This document shows positions 35,333-44,215 of a DNA stretch of 64,000 nucleotides, piece by piece. The notes under the pieces are model-generated. The model did not search any database and was not told where the DNA came from. It saw nothing but the letters and a program-made list of their open reading frames with translations. Source of the DNA: Phycisphaerales bacterium (lineage in GTDB: Bacteria; Planctomycetota; Phycisphaerae; Phycisphaerales; SM1A02); assembly GCA_022446905.1 (NCBI GenBank), contig JAKVBT010000005.1, positions 304,805-368,804 of the forward strand. The letters run 5' to 3'. The position numbers and the translations under genes were made by a program. How positions within the stretch are numbered: the stretch's first letter is position 1; the number at the start of each line of letters is the position of its first letter.

Positions 35333-36310
35333 TCAAGGGCCAAGGAATGGCCCGATGCCTTCTTCCCGGACCTGCTCGATCATGAGTCGTAGTGATTCTC
35401 CAAGTCGATCCAGTTGCACTGTGGTTTCGCGCAGGGCGTTGTAGAGGTCTGGATTGGTCACCAGCAGACCGGCAGTTCCTTTGCCAGATTCGATGCCGGC
35501 CAGGAGTGTACGGGTCTGATGAAGTGCTTCGCTAAGAGCTCTGCCAGCCTTAGCAAACTCATCAGTCAGTGTTTCGCTCCGCTTGTCCAGATGTGCCAGT
35601 AGTCCGTCAAATGACTCCATTGCAAGCACGACTCGGTCCATGCCAGCAATGGCCATATGCATAAATTCGTTGACCTCGTTTCGCAGCGCGGGGTTGTCAA
35701 CCCAGTCTGCCGCCGCTCGAGCAGCGCGATCAACTTGACTCAAGATTGCAGCGACACCACCGGGTTGATCTGTGGCGTTGCCCCCAAGCAGTACTGAGAG
35801 GTCTTCTCCAACAGCAGCCCATGCCCCGCCCAATTGGTTGAAGGTGTCCAGAGTTGGACCGACTTGTTCTTTGATCGCAATCTCAAGATCGCGTACCGTC
35901 ATTGACTGGATGGGTCCTGCAAGTACCGCTGAGCCATCCGCGGGGAGCATTTCGCCGCTGCGGGTGGCGGGGGACTCGAGGTAGAGATTTGCGCCACCAG
36001 TGAGCAATGATGCTTTGCTCAAGGCGGTGACTCCAACTGGAATCTGTACGCCATCATCAATTCCTAAATCGATCCGGACAGGCCAAGTCTCGTCTGGGGT
36101 CAGAGCAATGTGCTGTACAACGCCGATGGGCACACCATCCAATTGAACTGCGCTATTGGCGCGCAGGCCAGACGTAGATGGAGCGTGTACCTGGATTGGC
36201 CATCGGCTTTCGAAATTGACTTCGTTGAACAGGTATAGCAGCAACAGCACACCTGCTACTGCGGCAAAGGTACATAGGCCGATGAGTGCATCGCGTGCGG
36301 ACTCGTTCAT
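35333..36310 (-). CDS. MCE (mammalian cell entry)/MlaD domain protein
   Basis: This 325-residue protein has one N-terminal membrane helix (ALIGLCTFAAVAGVLLLLYLF) and an MCE domain at about 40-110 (GLRANSAVQLDGVPIGVVQHIAL, ASLLTGGANLYLES). A long predicted helical/amphipathic C-terminal part follows (about 150-320). MCE proteins form hexameric lipid tunnels between inner and outer membrane. It is coupled to the ATPase gene (ATGA overlap at 36307-36310). The C-terminal region is much longer than E. coli MlaD and resembles the elongated single-domain MCE type. Confidence 0.9.
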   Translation of the reverse strand: MNESARDALIGLCTFAAVAGVLLLLYLFNEVNFESRWPIQVHAPSTSGLRANSAVQLDGVPIGVVQHIALTPDETWPVRIDLGIDDGVQIPVGVTALSKASLLTGGANLYLESPATRSGEMLPADGSAVLAGPIQSMTVRDLEIAIKEQVGPTLDTFNQLGGAWAAVGEDLSVLLGGNATDQPGGVAAILSQVDRAARAAADWVDNPALRNEVNEFMHMAIAGMDRVVLAMESFDGLLAHLDKRSETLTDEFAKAGRALSEALHQTRTLLAGIESGKGTAGLLVTNPDLYNALRETTVQLDRLGESLRLMIEQVREEGIGPFLGP

Positions 36311-37122
36311 GCAGCATGCTCCGATTCCATGGCCAGAAGATCTTCAGCGGAGGCCGTGCCGTCCAGGAAGTTTCTGACAACTGGGTCTGTGCTGTTCTGA
36401 AATATGTCTGGTGATCCACTGAGCCAAGCTTTTCCATCACGCAGCAGCACCATGTGGTCTGCAACCTTAAAGGCCAGAGGAATGTCATGGGTCACCACCA
36501 AACTGGTCCCTCCCAATCTCTCTTGCAGTTGGTTCAGCAGATGGGCCACGACATCGCTGCGAATGGGATCCAGGCCAGTGGTTGGTTCGTCGTAGAGAAT
36601 GCACTCGGGCCGCTGCACAATCGCGCGGGCGAGCGCGACGCGTTTGCGCTGGCCCCCAGACAGTTCTCCTGGAAGGCGGTCGATGCATGATTCGATGCCC
36701 AGCAGATGCAACACGTCCAGTGCGGCAGCACGTCGGGCGCCAGCATCCATGTCTGAATGCTCACGCAATGGGAAGGCGATGTTCTCAAGTACAGACATCG
36801 AGTCGAACAAAGCACCTTGTTGAAAGAGAAATCCGATGCGGCGTCGAATATCCACCAGTTGTTGTTCTTGGAGTTGATCAATGCGCTCCCCGAGTGCCAT
36901 CACAGATCCTGCATCTGGTTGAAGCAGTCCGATGATCAACTTTAAGGTCACGCTCTTGCCAGCGCCGGAGGGACCGAGGATCACAGTCGTGCCACCGCTG
37001 GGGACATCCAGATTGAGCTCACGCAGTACGTGCACGTCTCCGAATGACTTTGAGACATTCCGCAGGGCAATGAGTGGTTGTGATGGATCTGGGATACCGG
37101 CCACGGGGCCGCACCGTATCAT
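36307..37122 (-). CDS. mlaF: MlaF-type ABC transporter ATPase
   Basis: This 271-residue ATPase powers an MCE lipid transporter. Motifs are Walker A GPSGAGKSVTL, the signature LSGGQRKRVALARAI, Walker B with DEPTTGLDPI, and the H-loop VVTHDI. The MlaF-like Q-loop GFLFQQGALFDSMSVLENIAFPLRE is distinctive. The start ATG 37122 fits the family; the frame runs to 37383 but the added part is not homologous. It lies directly upstream of and overlaps the MCE gene, and no permease gene is beside the pair. The permease at 19341 is the only MlaE in the window. Confidence 0.92.
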   Translation of the reverse strand: MIRCGPVAGIPDPSQPLIALRNVSKSFGDVHVLRELNLDVPSGGTTVILGPSGAGKSVTLKLIIGLLQPDAGSVMALGERIDQLQEQQLVDIRRRIGFLFQQGALFDSMSVLENIAFPLREHSDMDAGARRAAALDVLHLLGIESCIDRLPGELSGGQRKRVALARAIVQRPECILYDEPTTGLDPIRSDVVAHLLNQLQERLGGTSLVVTHDIPLAFKVADHMVLLRDGKAWLSGSPDIFQNSTDPVVRNFLDGTASAEDLLAMESEHAA

Positions 37123-37146
37123 CCCGGAACCGTGGCTACCCGATCC

Positions 37147-37668
37147 ATGACACGTGAGCCGCTGCTTCAAGGCCGTATTTTCGGTGTCGAGCGGTGTTGT
37201 TGGACTACCAGCGATGGTGTGGAGGTCCAGCGGGAGATTGTCCGGCATCCAGGAGCCGTCACCATTGTGCCGGTGACCGATGATGGCAGGCTCGTGATGA
37301 TTCGGAATTGGCGGATGGCTGTGGGTGGCCCGCTGTGGGAACTGCCTGCAGGCAAGAGGGAGCAGGGGGAATCGCCTGCCCAAACCGCAGCTCGGGAACT
37401 GACGGAAGAAACGGGGTACACGGCCTCAGTGATTGAGCCGCTGGGAGCCTATTACACCTCGCCCGGATTTGCCGATGAATATATGCATGCATTTGTTGCG
37501 ACCGGTCTAGTTGCTGGTGAGCTGGCGCTTGAACTGGGTGAGGAAGTTGAAACTGCCTGTCTGCAGCCGCGTGAGGTTGGCGAACTCATTGACCGAGGAG
37601 AACTGGTCGACGGCAAGACACTGGCGGCGTTGATGCTCTGGGAGCGCGCCGGTGGGAGTCTGGGCTGA
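37147..37668 (+). CDS. Nudix hydrolase, ADP-ribose pyrophosphatase-like
   Basis: This protein of about 173 residues has the Nudix box GKREQGESPAQTAARELTEETGY, with the conserved G, E, R-E and E-E residues. The layout resembles ADP-ribose/NADH pyrophosphatases: a beta segment before the box (LVMIRNWRMAVGGPLWELPAG) and the downstream TSPGFADEYMHAFVA. The start may be GTG 37132 or ATG 37147. The gene diverges from mlaF with at most 24 bases between starts, so promoters must lie within the opposite coding sequences. It is followed by the rhomboid gene with one shared base. Confidence 0.88.
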   Translation: MTREPLLQGRIFGVERCCWTTSDGVEVQREIVRHPGAVTIVPVTDDGRLVMIRNWRMAVGGPLWELPAGKREQGESPAQTAARELTEETGYTASVIEPLGAYYTSPGFADEYMHAFVATGLVAGELALELGEEVETACLQPREVGELIDRGELVDGKTLAALMLWERAGGSLG

Positions 37669-38831
37669 TGGGCATCTATGACCGTGACTATGCGCGGGCA
37701 TCGGGTGGGGGCATGGCCCCGCCATCGCGCAGCAATCAAGGGATAGGCGGCTATCGGCCATGGTGGCGGACAGTCAATGCGTGGCTCATCGTGCTTTGTG
37801 CTGCAGTGTTTGCTGTTGACGGCATGCTCGTGAAGTACGCCGCGCCGGTTGAAACAGGTCTGTACTGGGTGCAGGACGGAGACGTGTGGCAACCCGTCTC
37901 AGATGCCCCTTGGTATGCCCGCAACTTACGACCAGATGAATATCAACTTGGCAGCCAGATGCTGGGTCGCAAGGTGTCCGTACGTCAGCCAGACGGCTCA
38001 GTGAAATCTGAAGTCATTCATGGCCTGCCGGTCTTCGATCCCAATGGCCAGGTCATTGCGTTGGCGGAAGGCACGATGGCAACGCCGCTGCAGCGGTGGC
38101 TGCATTTCTCCAGCAAAAAGGTCGTCGGCGGGGGCGAACTCTGGCGGCTTATCGGCTTCCAGTTTCTGCATGCCAGCATGGCACACCTATTGTTCAACAT
38201 GTTAGCGCTGTTCTTCTTTGGCTCGCTGGTAGAGAACTACCTTGGATCGAAGCGCTATCTTGCGTTCTATCTGCTCTGCGGCATCGCGGGATCGATGCTG
38301 TACCTGCTACTGAATCTGGCTGGTTTTGTGTGGGTTGAACATCTCGGGTTGGCGCCACTGCGTGGGCTGTTAATCAACGCCACTGGGACTCCCTTGTTAG
38401 GCGCATCCGCAGGTGTATTTGGCGTGTTGATTGGCGGGGCGTTCCTGGCCCCGCATGCCAAAGTGCTTGTCTTCTTCATCATTCCCATGCGACTGGCCAC
38501 CTTGGCCTGGGTCATGGTGGGCGTAGCCATTGTGTCGATATTCATCGGGACCGACAATGCAGGTGGCGAAGCAGCGCACCTTGGTGGCGCCTTGGCCGGT
38601 TGGGGCTTTATTCGGCATCCGCAACGCCTGCATCGCTTCTTTGATTGGCTTGGCCGATTCGATCCAACATCACGCCACTTTCGCGCCCCGAAGACGCTGT
38701 CGCAGGTGCATCAGGATGCAGATATCGATCGCATTCTTGCCAAGATTTCTCGCAGTGGCCTGCACAGTCTGACACCAGCTGAGCGCAAGGCCTTGCAGCA
38801 AGCCTCGCAGCGGGGAGATCGCCGATCGTGA
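37668..38831 (+). CDS. Rhomboid family intramembrane serine protease with soluble insert
   Basis: This 387-residue membrane protein has the rhomboid core: the catalytic Ser in LLGASAGVFGVL and His in EAAHLGGALAG, with the membrane helix HASMAHLLFNMLALFFFGSLVE carrying the usual His/Asn. About 100 residues of hydrophilic sequence (about 65-150, including YQLGSQMLGRKVSVRQPDG) interrupt the region between the first helix and the core, longer than usual. A C-terminal cytosolic tail follows. Rhomboids cleave membrane proteins. Substrates are unknown. Confidence 0.88.
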   Translation: MGIYDRDYARASGGGMAPPSRSNQGIGGYRPWWRTVNAWLIVLCAAVFAVDGMLVKYAAPVETGLYWVQDGDVWQPVSDAPWYARNLRPDEYQLGSQMLGRKVSVRQPDGSVKSEVIHGLPVFDPNGQVIALAEGTMATPLQRWLHFSSKKVVGGGELWRLIGFQFLHASMAHLLFNMLALFFFGSLVENYLGSKRYLAFYLLCGIAGSMLYLLLNLAGFVWVEHLGLAPLRGLLINATGTPLLGASAGVFGVLIGGAFLAPHAKVLVFFIIPMRLATLAWVMVGVAIVSIFIGTDNAGGEAAHLGGALAGWGFIRHPQRLHRFFDWLGRFDPTSRHFRAPKTLSQVHQDADIDRILAKISRSGLHSLTPAERKALQQASQRGDRRS

Positions 38832-40021
38832 CCGGTCCGGTGCGATTTGAGATTGAGCATACGTGTGCCTCTGGGCCATCACGGCTCGGTCGAGTGGAGA
38901 CACTGCACGGTTCCTTTCAGACGCCTGTCTTTATGCCGGTAGGAACCAAGGGCACTATTAAGGGCCTATTGCCAGCGGTGGTCGAAGATCTTGGTTCCGA
39001 AATCATCCTCAACAATGCGTATCACCTCTTGTTGAGGCCCGGTGACGAGTTGGTGGCCTCGATAGGTGGCGTGCATTCCTTCATGCGTTGGGATCGACCA
39101 ATACTCACAGACTCAGGAGGATTCCAAGCCTGGTCGATGGCCGATCACAACAAACTGGATGATGATGGGGTGACTTTCAAGTCGATCGTGGACGGCGCTC
39201 GCATTCATCTCTCCCCAGAGCGGTCTATTGAAATTCAGAACAATTTGGGTGCGGACATCATCATGGCCTTCGACGATTGTCCACCGTCGACCAGTGGCCC
39301 CTCAGATCACATCGATGCCAATCGCCCATCATTGGGCCGCGCTCACCAGAAGCAGGTTGGGGGAGATCATCGTCAGCGATTGGCAGACGCAGTGGATCGA
39401 ACCGCCCGGTGGTTGGAGCGCTGTGTCGCAGCTCATCGCCGCCCTGATGAGCAAGCTTTATTTGGCATTGTGCAGGGCGGACCAGATCATGACTTGCGTA
39501 AACGGTCCATCGAGCAGATCACCAACATCGATCTGCCGGGCTATGCCATTGGGGGTGTCGCCGTGGGCGAATCGAGTGAACTCATTGCTGAGGTTGTAGG
39601 TCTGACCGCTCCTCATCTGCCTGCTGACAGGCCTCGATATCTGATGGGTGTGGGCTATGAGCGAGATATTGTCGCGGCTGTGCGGGCCGGCGTTGACATG
39701 TTTGATTGTGTGCTCCCCACTCGGAATGGACGAAATGGGGGGGTCTTCACCAAGACGGGCCGACTGCAGATTCGAAATGCAAGATTTCGGGAGGATCCCT
39801 CCCCGATTGAGGCGGATTGTGACTGTCCAGCTTGTCTGGGCGGGTTTTCGCGAGCCTATCTCCGACACCTGTTTATGGCTGGGGAGATGCTTGGCGGCAT
39901 CCTGCTGAGCCTGCACAACATCAGGCACTTCCATCGTCTCATGCTGGACATCCGGCGGGCCATCAGGGATGATGCGTGGTCTTCGCTGGCCCAGGCATGG
40001 CCGGTGCTCGATGCGTCCTAA
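38828..40021 (+). CDS. tgt: tRNA-guanine transglycosylase (queuine/preQ1)
   Basis: This 397-residue enzyme exchanges guanine 34 of certain tRNAs for preQ1 in queuosine synthesis. The signatures are LNNAYHLLLRPGDELV, ILTDSGGFQAWSM (the general-base Asp), VGESSELI, and DCVLPTRNGRNGGVFT (nucleophile Asp). The zinc cluster CDCPAC and the following His complete the set. The start is GTG 38828 overlapping the rhomboid stop (GTGA). QueD at 16474 may supply an earlier step. Order tgt-yajC-secD/F is conserved in many bacteria. Confidence 0.96.
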   Translation: MTGPVRFEIEHTCASGPSRLGRVETLHGSFQTPVFMPVGTKGTIKGLLPAVVEDLGSEIILNNAYHLLLRPGDELVASIGGVHSFMRWDRPILTDSGGFQAWSMADHNKLDDDGVTFKSIVDGARIHLSPERSIEIQNNLGADIIMAFDDCPPSTSGPSDHIDANRPSLGRAHQKQVGGDHRQRLADAVDRTARWLERCVAAHRRPDEQALFGIVQGGPDHDLRKRSIEQITNIDLPGYAIGGVAVGESSELIAEVVGLTAPHLPADRPRYLMGVGYERDIVAAVRAGVDMFDCVLPTRNGRNGGVFTKTGRLQIRNARFREDPSPIEADCDCPACLGGFSRAYLRHLFMAGEMLGGILLSLHNIRHFHRLMLDIRRAIRDDAWSSLAQAWPVLDAS

Positions 40022-40118
40022 TCGGAGTTCTCCGGGCGTGGTCGAGCATGCGGTGGCTTGGGTTGGTCTGAGACCCTGATTCATTCTTGAAAGACGCCCC
40101 TTTTCGGAGCCACGCTGC

Positions 40119-40565
40119 ATGAATAACCTCCCACTATCTGGATTTCAGTCCATGCTGAGCAGTGTGCCTCCAATGGCCGGCAATGACGGCAGCAAGGCAG
40201 TCACTCAGGCTGATGGGACCGTCACAACCAAAGGTGCGGAAACAGCCGCTCCATCCATGTTCGGCGGCGACTTCATGACGATTTTCTTTGTCATCATTCT
40301 GGCCTTCGTGGTGATGACCATGCTTGGCGGCCGCAAGGAAAAGAAGAAAAAGGCTGCGCTGCTGGCCTCCATTGGCAAGAACGATGTTGTGCAGTCTATT
40401 GGTGGCATGATTGGCCGAATCGTATCCATTGAAAATGACCGCTTGGTGATCGAGGTGGATCGAAACTCAGGAAGCCGAGTCACATTGGCCAGACAGGCGG
40501 TTCAGCAAGTGCTGACGCACAACAGTGATGGAACTGAAGACGCGGATCAAGCCGAGTCCGACTGA
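40119..40565 (+). CDS. yajC: Preprotein translocase subunit YajC
   Basis: This 148-residue protein has one membrane helix (FFVIILAFVVMTMLG), a basic cytoplasmic segment (GGRKEKKKKAALLASI) and the conserved YajC core KNDVVQSIGGMIGRIVSIENDRLVIEVD. The 50-residue N-terminal extension before the helix is longer than in E. coli YajC. YajC associates with SecDF and SecYEG. It is followed after 27 bases by secDF. Confidence 0.93.
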   Translation: MNNLPLSGFQSMLSSVPPMAGNDGSKAVTQADGTVTTKGAETAAPSMFGGDFMTIFFVIILAFVVMTMLGGRKEKKKKAALLASIGKNDVVQSIGGMIGRIVSIENDRLVIEVDRNSGSRVTLARQAVQQVLTHNSDGTEDADQAESD

Positions 40566-40592
40566 CCTTCGCAACGAAAGCACACCGAATTC

Positions 40593-43500
40593 ATGCAGAA
40601 CGCATTCTGGAAAATCGTCATCATTCTCTTTGTTGCAGGTGGTTGCCTTTGGGCGATCAATCCACCAGAGGACAAGATTCGACTGGGCCGTGATCTCAGT
40701 GGCGGCGTCAGCCTGGTCTATTCAGTTCGCACTCCAGAAGGTGTTGATCGTCGTGCATTGATCGATCAAACCATTCGCGTTCTTTCCGAACGTGTGAATC
40801 CGCAGGGTGTGCTGGATATTGCCATGACGCCACTTGGTGGTGATCGCATCGAAGTGGTGATGCCGCTGCCCAATGAAGAGGTCAAAGCCCTCGGCAAGGC
40901 GTACCGGGACCAACTCAATGCCTTCGTCGCTGAAGCAGAGATCAAGCGATCAGATCTCGAGCGAGCCCTAGAGGATGGGGATGCAGCAACTCGATTTGGA
41001 TCCGAGGGTGAACGTGCGGAATTGTTGGCTGCGTTGCAGGCCGCCCACGATCGTGCTCGTGCTGCTGAAGTAGCTGCTGCTGAGGCCCAGGCTGCAGATG
41101 ACTCTGTGGCGCTCAATCAAGCGCGTCAGGCGCTTGCTGATGCATTGGTGGAATCAGAGTCGCTGCAGGAAGATGTGCTCGACCTGAGTCTTGATGGCAG
41201 TCGGGTTGTGCGTGCACTTGAACTTCCCAATACCCGTGAGGCCATTCGCAACGCCGACGGTGACATCGTGGTCGACGCGGATGGTCGAACGATGTATGAG
41301 CCTTCGCCGCGTAAGGTCGCGTTGGATGCGTTGCGATCGGAATTTCCTGCTGCAGCACCTGGTCTTGACTCAGTCGTGCAAAAGTGGGCTGACTACCAGG
41401 AGCGTCGAACCGGTCTCGATGATCCTGAGGATCTCATGCGTTTGCTCCAGGGTGCCGGTGTGCTTCATTTTCATATTGCAGCACGCCCTGGTGCGACACA
41501 GGGAGTCGATATTGAGCGCATGAGGACCCAACTTCTTGAGGTGGGACCAGACAATACGGATTCGGTCGTCGCCCGTTGGTATCCAATTCATGATTTACAG
41601 CAATGGGTTGATTCCCCAGAGGCCCTAGCGGCACTTGAGGCCGACCCGGTGTCCTTCTTCGGTTCCAACTATCGCCTCGTTGCTGCGGAACGTGATGGTC
41701 AGTACTACGTGCTGCTCTATCTGGCGCCCGGCATGGCCATGACCCATAGTGGTGATGATGAATGGGCGGTGGAAGGCACAGGTCGCACGGTCGATCAGAT
41801 GGGACGCCCCGCGGTCAGCTTCCGGCTGGACTCCAATGGCGGCAGTTTGATGAGCCGCATGACCAACAACAACGTGCAAGAGCCAATGGCCATTGTGCTC
41901 GACGGCAAGGTCTATTCAGCACCGAATGTGCAGACGGCCATTGCTGGCAATGGCATTATCAGCGGCAGTTTCTCGCCGGAGGAGCTCGACTATCTGCTGC
42001 GAACGCTGGCAGCGGGTTCGCTTGAAGCACGATTGTCCCCAGAGCCAATCGCAGTCAGTGTCTTGGGGCCTTCACTTGGCGCTGACAACTTGACCCGCGG
42101 CTTGGAGGCCTTTGGTTGGGCTGTGCTTGTAGTCGGCGTTTTCATGTTCATCTGGTACTTCTTTGCAGGACTGGTGGCTGATGCGGCGCTCGTGCTGAAT
42201 GGTCTGATCATCTTTGGGGTGATGGCCTTGATGCAGGGCACGTTTACGCTGCCCGGGCTTGCAGGTGTCGTGTTGACCATGGGTATGGCAGTCGATGCCA
42301 ATGTGCTGATCTTTGAGCGTATTCGTGAAGAACTGGATGGTGGTGCACGCAATTTGCGCGAGGCGGTCCGCGATGCCTATCGTCAAGTGCAGGCCACCAT
42401 TCTTGATGCGAACATCACCAACCTCATCGTCTGTGCCGTGCTGCTATTGATGGAGCCGACTACGGAAGTTAAAGGCTTTGCATTGACGCTGAGCATCGGC
42501 ATTATTGCGACCCTGTTTACAGCACTGTTTGTGACGCGCTTCATCTTTGATGTGTACCTCTACTGGTTCAAGGGCAAGCGGCTTTCCATGCTCCCGGCGG
42601 TCGTCCCCGCGATTGCCAGAGCGCTTCATCCAAAGACTGATTGGGTCGGACTACGAGGCATTTTCTGGACGCTCAGCGCGCTGGTGATCGCAGGATCGAT
42701 CACCCTCTTCTTTACTCGGGGGGCAGAGATGTTCGACACGGAGTTTCGCGGTGGTGTGTCAATCACCATGCAGACTCGCGATAGCGGCGGAAGCCCCTTG
42801 CTGCTGCCACATCATGGAACAGGCTCGGTGACCCAGCGTGTGCGAGCGATTGGTGAGCAAGTTGGCGAAGGCGATTCGCTTGAAGATCGCGTGTTGCGGG
42901 AAATGCGCAATGCCAAGATCGTCACCATCGGTGAGCCTGCAGTCAATGATCAAGGACAGGCAGTCGGGGAATCATTCCAAATCAAGGTTGCTGCTCCGGT
43001 TGGATTGGGTGCTGAAGAGGGCACGCAGAGCATTGTCGCAGCCGCCTTGCTGGAGGCATTTGCAGACGAGTTGGATATTTCACCTGCCCGGCAGTTTGCG
43101 GGTCAGGGCAGTGATGCCTGGGCGGTGCATACCCGTCCAATCAACACTTCTGCTTTGGGTGAAGTGCTCGGGCGGCAAACTTCTATTGCAGATTTGTCCG
43201 ATTACCTCGGTGGTGTCGTTGTCGTGGCCGAGCAGGTCGATCCACCCATCACGCTGGATGAAGTAACACAGCGGGTGGACCAGATCCGACAGGATCCAGA
43301 TTTTACTGACACTGTTGGCCGCGATGTGCTGGTTGTTGGCCTTGACAAGGCGGGTGATGAGACTTGGTCTTCAATTGCCGTGGTGGTTGTTGATCCAGAG
43401 ATCAACTATCTCAGAAGTGAATCGAAACTGGCTGATGAGCGCCTGGCAGCACGCGAGTGGACATTGGTGCATGAGGCGTTGGCCCGCCAGAGTAGCTTTG

Positions 43501-44129
43501 AGCAGGTCAGTTCCTTTGCTCCAGCCATCGCGCGCACACGCACAGCGAACGCCATCGGTGCAGTGATCTTGTCACTGGCTGGCATTCTCTTCTATATCTG
43601 GTTGCGCTTTGGCTCTTTCCGCTACTCATTGGCGGCCATTGCCGCCTTGTGCCACGATGTGATTGTGGTAGTTGGTTTCTTGGCTTTGAGCGGTGTACTC
43701 GCAGGGCAGGCTTGGGCTTCAGGCGGTTTGCTGATCGATGAATTCCAAATTGACACCGGCATCGTTGCAGCCTTGCTCACAGTCATCGGGTATTCACTCA
43801 ACGACACCATTGTCATCCTTGATCGAATTCGTGAGAACCGTGGCAGGCGGCCGATTCCGAGCCGGGAGTGTGTCAATAACTCCATTAATCAGGCTTTCAG
43901 CCGGACGATTTTGACATCAGTCACGACGCTCGTGGCGGTACTGATCATCTACATCTTCGGTGGCCCTGGCCTTCGAGGCTTTGCCTACGCCCTCGTGGTG
44001 GGTGTGGCTGTTGGGACCTACTCTTCTGTGGCTATTGCATCACCGCTGGTCTTCCGTGGACGGGACCGGGACGAGCCAGAGCCCGCCGATGAGGGAGATG
44101 AGGAGATGGCAGCGCTGCCAGCAGCCTGA
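40593..44129 (+). CDS. secDF: Fused SecDF protein-export membrane protein, enlarged
   Basis: This 1178-residue fusion combines SecD and SecF, which use the proton gradient to drive late protein export. SecD features are the N-terminal LGRDLSGGVSLVYS (31-44), the NNNVQEPMAIVLDGKVYSAPNVQ P1 part, and GMAVDANVLIFERIREEL. SecF features are TEFRGGVSITMQ and VIGYSLNDTIVILDRIREN. It is much longer than usual fusions of about 750 residues. An Ala/Glu-rich coiled-coil insertion lies at about 110-210, and large periplasmic segments lie between the halves. The upstream yajC and tgt support the call. Confidence 0.95.
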   Translation: MQNAFWKIVIILFVAGGCLWAINPPEDKIRLGRDLSGGVSLVYSVRTPEGVDRRALIDQTIRVLSERVNPQGVLDIAMTPLGGDRIEVVMPLPNEEVKALGKAYRDQLNAFVAEAEIKRSDLERALEDGDAATRFGSEGERAELLAALQAAHDRARAAEVAAAEAQAADDSVALNQARQALADALVESESLQEDVLDLSLDGSRVVRALELPNTREAIRNADGDIVVDADGRTMYEPSPRKVALDALRSEFPAAAPGLDSVVQKWADYQERRTGLDDPEDLMRLLQGAGVLHFHIAARPGATQGVDIERMRTQLLEVGPDNTDSVVARWYPIHDLQQWVDSPEALAALEADPVSFFGSNYRLVAAERDGQYYVLLYLAPGMAMTHSGDDEWAVEGTGRTVDQMGRPAVSFRLDSNGGSLMSRMTNNNVQEPMAIVLDGKVYSAPNVQTAIAGNGIISGSFSPEELDYLLRTLAAGSLEARLSPEPIAVSVLGPSLGADNLTRGLEAFGWAVLVVGVFMFIWYFFAGLVADAALVLNGLIIFGVMALMQGTFTLPGLAGVVLTMGMAVDANVLIFERIREELDGGARNLREAVRDAYRQVQATILDANITNLIVCAVLLLMEPTTEVKGFALTLSIGIIATLFTALFVTRFIFDVYLYWFKGKRLSMLPAVVPAIARALHPKTDWVGLRGIFWTLSALVIAGSITLFFTRGAEMFDTEFRGGVSITMQTRDSGGSPLLLPHHGTGSVTQRVRAIGEQVGEGDSLEDRVLREMRNAKIVTIGEPAVNDQGQAVGESFQIKVAAPVGLGAEEGTQSIVAAALLEAFADELDISPARQFAGQGSDAWAVHTRPINTSALGEVLGRQTSIADLSDYLGGVVVVAEQVDPPITLDEVTQRVDQIRQDPDFTDTVGRDVLVVGLDKAGDETWSSIAVVVVDPEINYLRSESKLADERLAAREWTLVHEALARQSSFEQVSSFAPAIARTRTANAIGAVILSLAGILFYIWLRFGSFRYSLAAIAALCHDVIVVVGFLALSGVLAGQAWASGGLLIDEFQIDTGIVAALLTVIGYSLNDTIVILDRIRENRGRRPIPSRECVNNSINQAFSRTILTSVTTLVAVLIIYIFGGPGLRGFAYALVVGVAVGTYSSVAIASPLVFRGRDRDEPEPADEGDEEMAALPAA

Positions 44130-44202
44130 TCTCATGAGCACATCCTGGTGATGTTTGAGCTGTGAATTCAGGTGGAACACGCCACCCGGCCGATGGACTG
44201 TC

Positions 44203-44210
44203 AGGAGGTG
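44203..44210 (+). promoter_or_regulatory. Strong Shine-Dalgarno AGGAGGTG of the LysM gene
   Basis: AGGAGGTG is nearly fully complementary to a typical 16S 3' end and lies 5 bases before ATG 44216. It decides the start of the LysM gene over GTG 44162. Confidence 0.8.
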
Positions 44211-44215
44211 CTGGT

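Noticed and set aside
40023..40034. CGGAGTTCTCCG inverted repeat after tgt
   Set aside because: The 2-base loop cannot form a hairpin, and the palindrome is short enough to be chance.
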